Shown here: one piece after another, positions 61,569 through 64,000 of the stretch | Layout of the letters: every line of letters starts with the position of its first letter | Numbering within the stretch: the stretch's first letter is position 1 | From: Shewanella mesophila | Lineage (GTDB): Bacteria; Pseudomonadota; Gammaproteobacteria; Enterobacterales; Shewanellaceae | Assembly: GCF_019457515.1 (NCBI RefSeq) | Contig: NZ_CP080421.1 | Location: forward strand, 868,001 to 932,000 | Direction: 5' to 3' | DNA: 64,000 bases | Translations under genes and position numbers: made by a program | Notes under the pieces: generated by a model | Seen by the model: the letters and a program-made list of their open reading frames with translations, nothing else | The model's database searches: none | What the model was told of the DNA's origin: nothing

Positions 61569-63866
61569 GTGATGAAACCCAAGATTGAATTATTAGCCCC
61601 TGGTGGTGATGTTGAAGCGATAAAAGCCGCCATTATTGCAGGTGCTGATGCAGTGTATTGCGGCTTAGATACGTTTAACGCCCGTAATCGCGCCGCTAAT
61701 ATTTCATTCGATCAACTTGTGGGGATCATCAGACTTGCCCATCAATATGATTGCCAAATTTTCTTAACCCTTAATATTGTCATCTTAGAGCAAGAGTTTA
61801 AAACCTTATTTAAGCTTCTGAATAAGCTGGTTAATACCACTCTAGATGGCGTGATTGTGCAAGATATGGGCTTACTGTATGTGCTGCGTAACTACTTTCC
61901 GACCCTTGATATTCATGCATCGACTCAGTTGACTACTCACAATGCGGGGCAAATTCCGTTCTTAAAAAGCCTCGGCGTGAGTCGGGTGAACTTATCTCGT
62001 GAGCTTAATTTGCGAGAGATCACGGCGCTCGCCAAAGTAGGACAAGAGCATGACACCTTACTCGAAGTGTTTGTGCATGGTTCTCTGTGTGTGGCATTTT
62101 CGGGTCTTTGCTATTCAACTTCAGCGAGCGCGGGTAACTCAGGTAATCGTGGACGTTGCAGCCAAGCGTGCCGTGAAGAGTATGAAACGACCGAATCGGG
62201 TCATAATTTCCCATTGAATATCAAAGATAATTCGGCATTTTTCGACTTGCCAGCATTGATTGAAGCGGGAGTCTATTCCTTTAAAGTAGAAGGTCGCATT
62301 AAAGGTGCTAGCTACGTCCATACTGTGATCGATAGTTTCCGTAAGCAGATTGATGGTTATGTTGAAACTGGCGAGCTGACACAAGATGGCGAGCGCTTAT
62401 ATAAGGTCTTTAACCGCGACTTTACCAATGCATTTTTACGCGGTGACTTAAACCAGTCGATGTTTATCGATAATCCCCGTGACAACTCTAAAAATCACAT
62501 TGTCGATAAACTCAAAGCCGAAAAAGGCGAGTCGATCTCTGTGGTACAAATTCACGATGCTAAGCAGCAGTTGCAATTAGACAAGCAAGAGATTAATGCG
62601 TCGGTGGATGAGAAGATTGCTCACCTGAGTATCGACAAAATCAAGCTCAGCCTGTGCTTTGCGAGTGAGCAAGGCGAACCGCTGCGCTTAACCGTTGTCA
62701 CCGAGCAAAGTGATAGCTTGTTGCCTGGACAGACGGCGAATACTCAAACTCAAGTATTTACCTCGGCTAGCTTAATGTTACCGAGTGAGGAGTTAAGCGT
62801 TGACAAAGAAGCGATTGAAAAACGCTTTAGAAATATCAACAACGCTAACTATGAGTTAGCCCTGCTCGATACCGAGCTGGTCAAAGATGGCTTAAGCATT
62901 CCATTTCGTGAGATCACCACCCTAAAGAATGAGCTGCTTGCTTACTTAAATGAGGGCAATGCGGTGATTGCTGAGGTGCAGCCGCCTAAACTTGCGCATC
63001 ATCCTAAAGCCGATGGACAGCAGCCAGCGCTGTCGATGCTGATCTGTGATGAGGCGGACGTTGCGCTAGCCGATGTAACCGATGGCGATATCTACTTTAA
63101 GCTGCCCGATGCTTACAAGCGTGGCTGCACTAAATATGTCGATTTCTTGCAGCAAAACCCACGGCTCATTCCTTGGTTTCCACCTGTGTTAATCGGTAAA
63201 GATTTCGATGTTGCACTGAATATTTTACAGCAGGTTAAGCCTGAGCTGATTGTTACCAACAACACAGGTATTGCTTATCATGCCGGGCAACTTGGAGTTA
63301 AATGGATTGCTGGGCCATTTTTAAATACCACTAACTCTTATGCTTTGCTGGCACTCAAGCAAGGGGCTGGATGCAGCGGTGCCTTTATTTCAAACGAGAT
63401 AAACAGACAGCAGATTAAGCAGATCGCTAGACCGAACAACTTCAAGATGTTCTATAGCATTTATCACCCGATCTTGTTGATGGCCAGTCGTCAGTGTTTC
63501 TTCCAGCAGAGCGTGGGCTGTGAAAAGCCGCGTATCGATAATGGCTGTATGTTGTCGTGCGATAAGTCGACCAGTATTAAAAACCTCAAAGGTGACTCTT
63601 TTGCCATCGATAAGCAAAAAGCGGGTTACCCGAGTATTTACAACCAAGATCAGTTTTTAAATACGGACATTATTGATCTGAGCGACATGTTTGATGGCTT
63701 TATGATAGATCTGACCAATATTGGTGCGGGTGACAGACAGTCTCCTGATAAAATTGAGTTAATTAAACAGTTCGAAGCCCTGCTTAATGGCCAAAGCGAA
63801 GCCAGCGTTAAGCTGTCGAGCCTAGTACCTGAGTCAACACACCTGCAATATCAAAACGGGCTGTAA
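61569..63866 (+). CDS. U32 family peptidase-like protein
   Basis: 765 residues. N-terminal ELLAPGGDVEAIKAAIIAGADAVYCGL and the Cys-rich signature ELLVFVHGSLCVAFSGLCYSTSASAGNSGNRGRCSQACR, here shortened, are U32 hallmarks; the four cysteines (CVAFSGLC, RCSQAC) likely bind Fe-S. Several U32 proteins are now known to be hydroxylases of tRNA/rRNA or ubiquinone (RlhA, TrhP, UbiU), and length suggests the RlhA-like branch. A C-terminal repeat of the fold (LICDEADVALADV...) is present. Exact substrate uncertain. Confidence 0.85.
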   Translation: MMKPKIELLAPGGDVEAIKAAIIAGADAVYCGLDTFNARNRAANISFDQLVGIIRLAHQYDCQIFLTLNIVILEQEFKTLFKLLNKLVNTTLDGVIVQDMGLLYVLRNYFPTLDIHASTQLTTHNAGQIPFLKSLGVSRVNLSRELNLREITALAKVGQEHDTLLEVFVHGSLCVAFSGLCYSTSASAGNSGNRGRCSQACREEYETTESGHNFPLNIKDNSAFFDLPALIEAGVYSFKVEGRIKGASYVHTVIDSFRKQIDGYVETGELTQDGERLYKVFNRDFTNAFLRGDLNQSMFIDNPRDNSKNHIVDKLKAEKGESISVVQIHDAKQQLQLDKQEINASVDEKIAHLSIDKIKLSLCFASEQGEPLRLTVVTEQSDSLLPGQTANTQTQVFTSASLMLPSEELSVDKEAIEKRFRNINNANYELALLDTELVKDGLSIPFREITTLKNELLAYLNEGNAVIAEVQPPKLAHHPKADGQQPALSMLICDEADVALADVTDGDIYFKLPDAYKRGCTKYVDFLQQNPRLIPWFPPVLIGKDFDVALNILQQVKPELIVTNNTGIAYHAGQLGVKWIAGPFLNTTNSYALLALKQGAGCSGAFISNEINRQQIKQIARPNNFKMFYSIYHPILLMASRQCFFQQSVGCEKPRIDNGCMLSCDKSTSIKNLKGDSFAIDKQKAGYPSIYNQDQFLNTDIIDLSDMFDGFMIDLTNIGAGDRQSPDKIELIKQFEALLNGQSEASVKLSSLVPESTHLQYQNGL

Positions 63867-63875
63867 ATTTTGCTA

Positions 63876-63912
63876 GTGCAGCAAGCCTTACAATAAGGCT
63901 TGCTGCACCAAT
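63876..63912 (+). terminator. terminator after the U32 gene
   Basis: GCAGCAAGCCTTA-CAA-TAAGGCTTGCTGC is a perfect 13-bp stem; T-run weak. Confidence 0.65.
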
Positions 63913-64000
63913 TAGTGTGGTTATTTTATGCAACGACTAGCATTATTTTTGAGTAGGTTCTTGGATCTGATATAGCTTTTGATGTTCGTCGCAAGTGACT

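Overview
The window is a chromosomal segment of a marine gammaproteobacterium, almost certainly Shewanella. The evidence is the block fau / ssrS (6S RNA) / zapA / ygfB / ubiH / ubiI / gcvT-H-P and a complete dmsEFABGH-type extracellular DMSO-respiration operon with an MtrA-like decaheme cytochrome and an MtrB-like porin. No species call is made.

Layout. 1-8.3 kb: ordinary chromosome (sigma-54 activator, DsbD-like thioredoxin, LysE exporter, DUF3144, pilin-like protein, ung, cold-shock/TM protein, periplasmic solute-binding protein, fau), with three small MITE-like palindromic elements between genes. 8.3-9.1 kb: the 6S RNA gene, followed by three tandem copies of a unit made of a diverged 6S 3' end plus a terminator. 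9.1-18.1 kb: zapA, ygfB, two ubiquinone hydroxylases and the glycine cleavage operon. 18.1-32.2 kb: a Tn7-like transposon inserted about 41-45 bp after the gcvP stop codon. Both ends are readable (TGTGTAGCGACA... and its partner TGTGCCTCGACA...), and a 5-bp TTCGT duplication is likely. It encodes TnsA, TnsB, TnsC, a short TniQ and a longer TnsD-like TniQ. Its cargo is a small protein plus LMW-phosphatase pair near the gcvP-proximal end and, near the distal end, a cytosine-5 methyltransferase with a DUF262 protein, a DUF3696-type ATPase and an unknown protein. No CRISPR array or cas gene is present.

32.6-41.3 kb: a divergent Crp/Fnr-like regulator and the dms operon: decaheme carrier, outer-membrane barrel, lipoprotein molybdenum reductase, Fe-S subunit, chaperone and accessory protein. 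An apparent terminator lies between dmsB and dmsG. 41.6-43.0 kb: AraC regulator converging on a LysE exporter. 43.3-49.2 kb: a hypothetical gene with a damaged-looking start, then a compact three-gene operon coding for a SLOG-like protein with SLATT-like membrane helices, a beta-propeller/two-helix membrane protein and a TIR-domain protein. This looks like a nucleotide-signal immune or conflict system. 49.2-64 kb: ordinary chromosome (DODA-like dioxygenase, DoxX, LysR, small hypotheticals, DUF2726, dCMP deaminase, TM2 protein, sugar-binding protein, beta-lactamase-fold lipoprotein, RsgA-like GTPase, DUF3297, GST, U32 peptidase).

The two candidate under-described systems are the transposon cargo at 26888-32056 and the SLOG/propeller/TIR operon at 44090-49129. 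The most unusual non-coding structure is the 6S 3'-end tandem array at 8453-8799. All family names come from motifs read by eye; no database search was possible.
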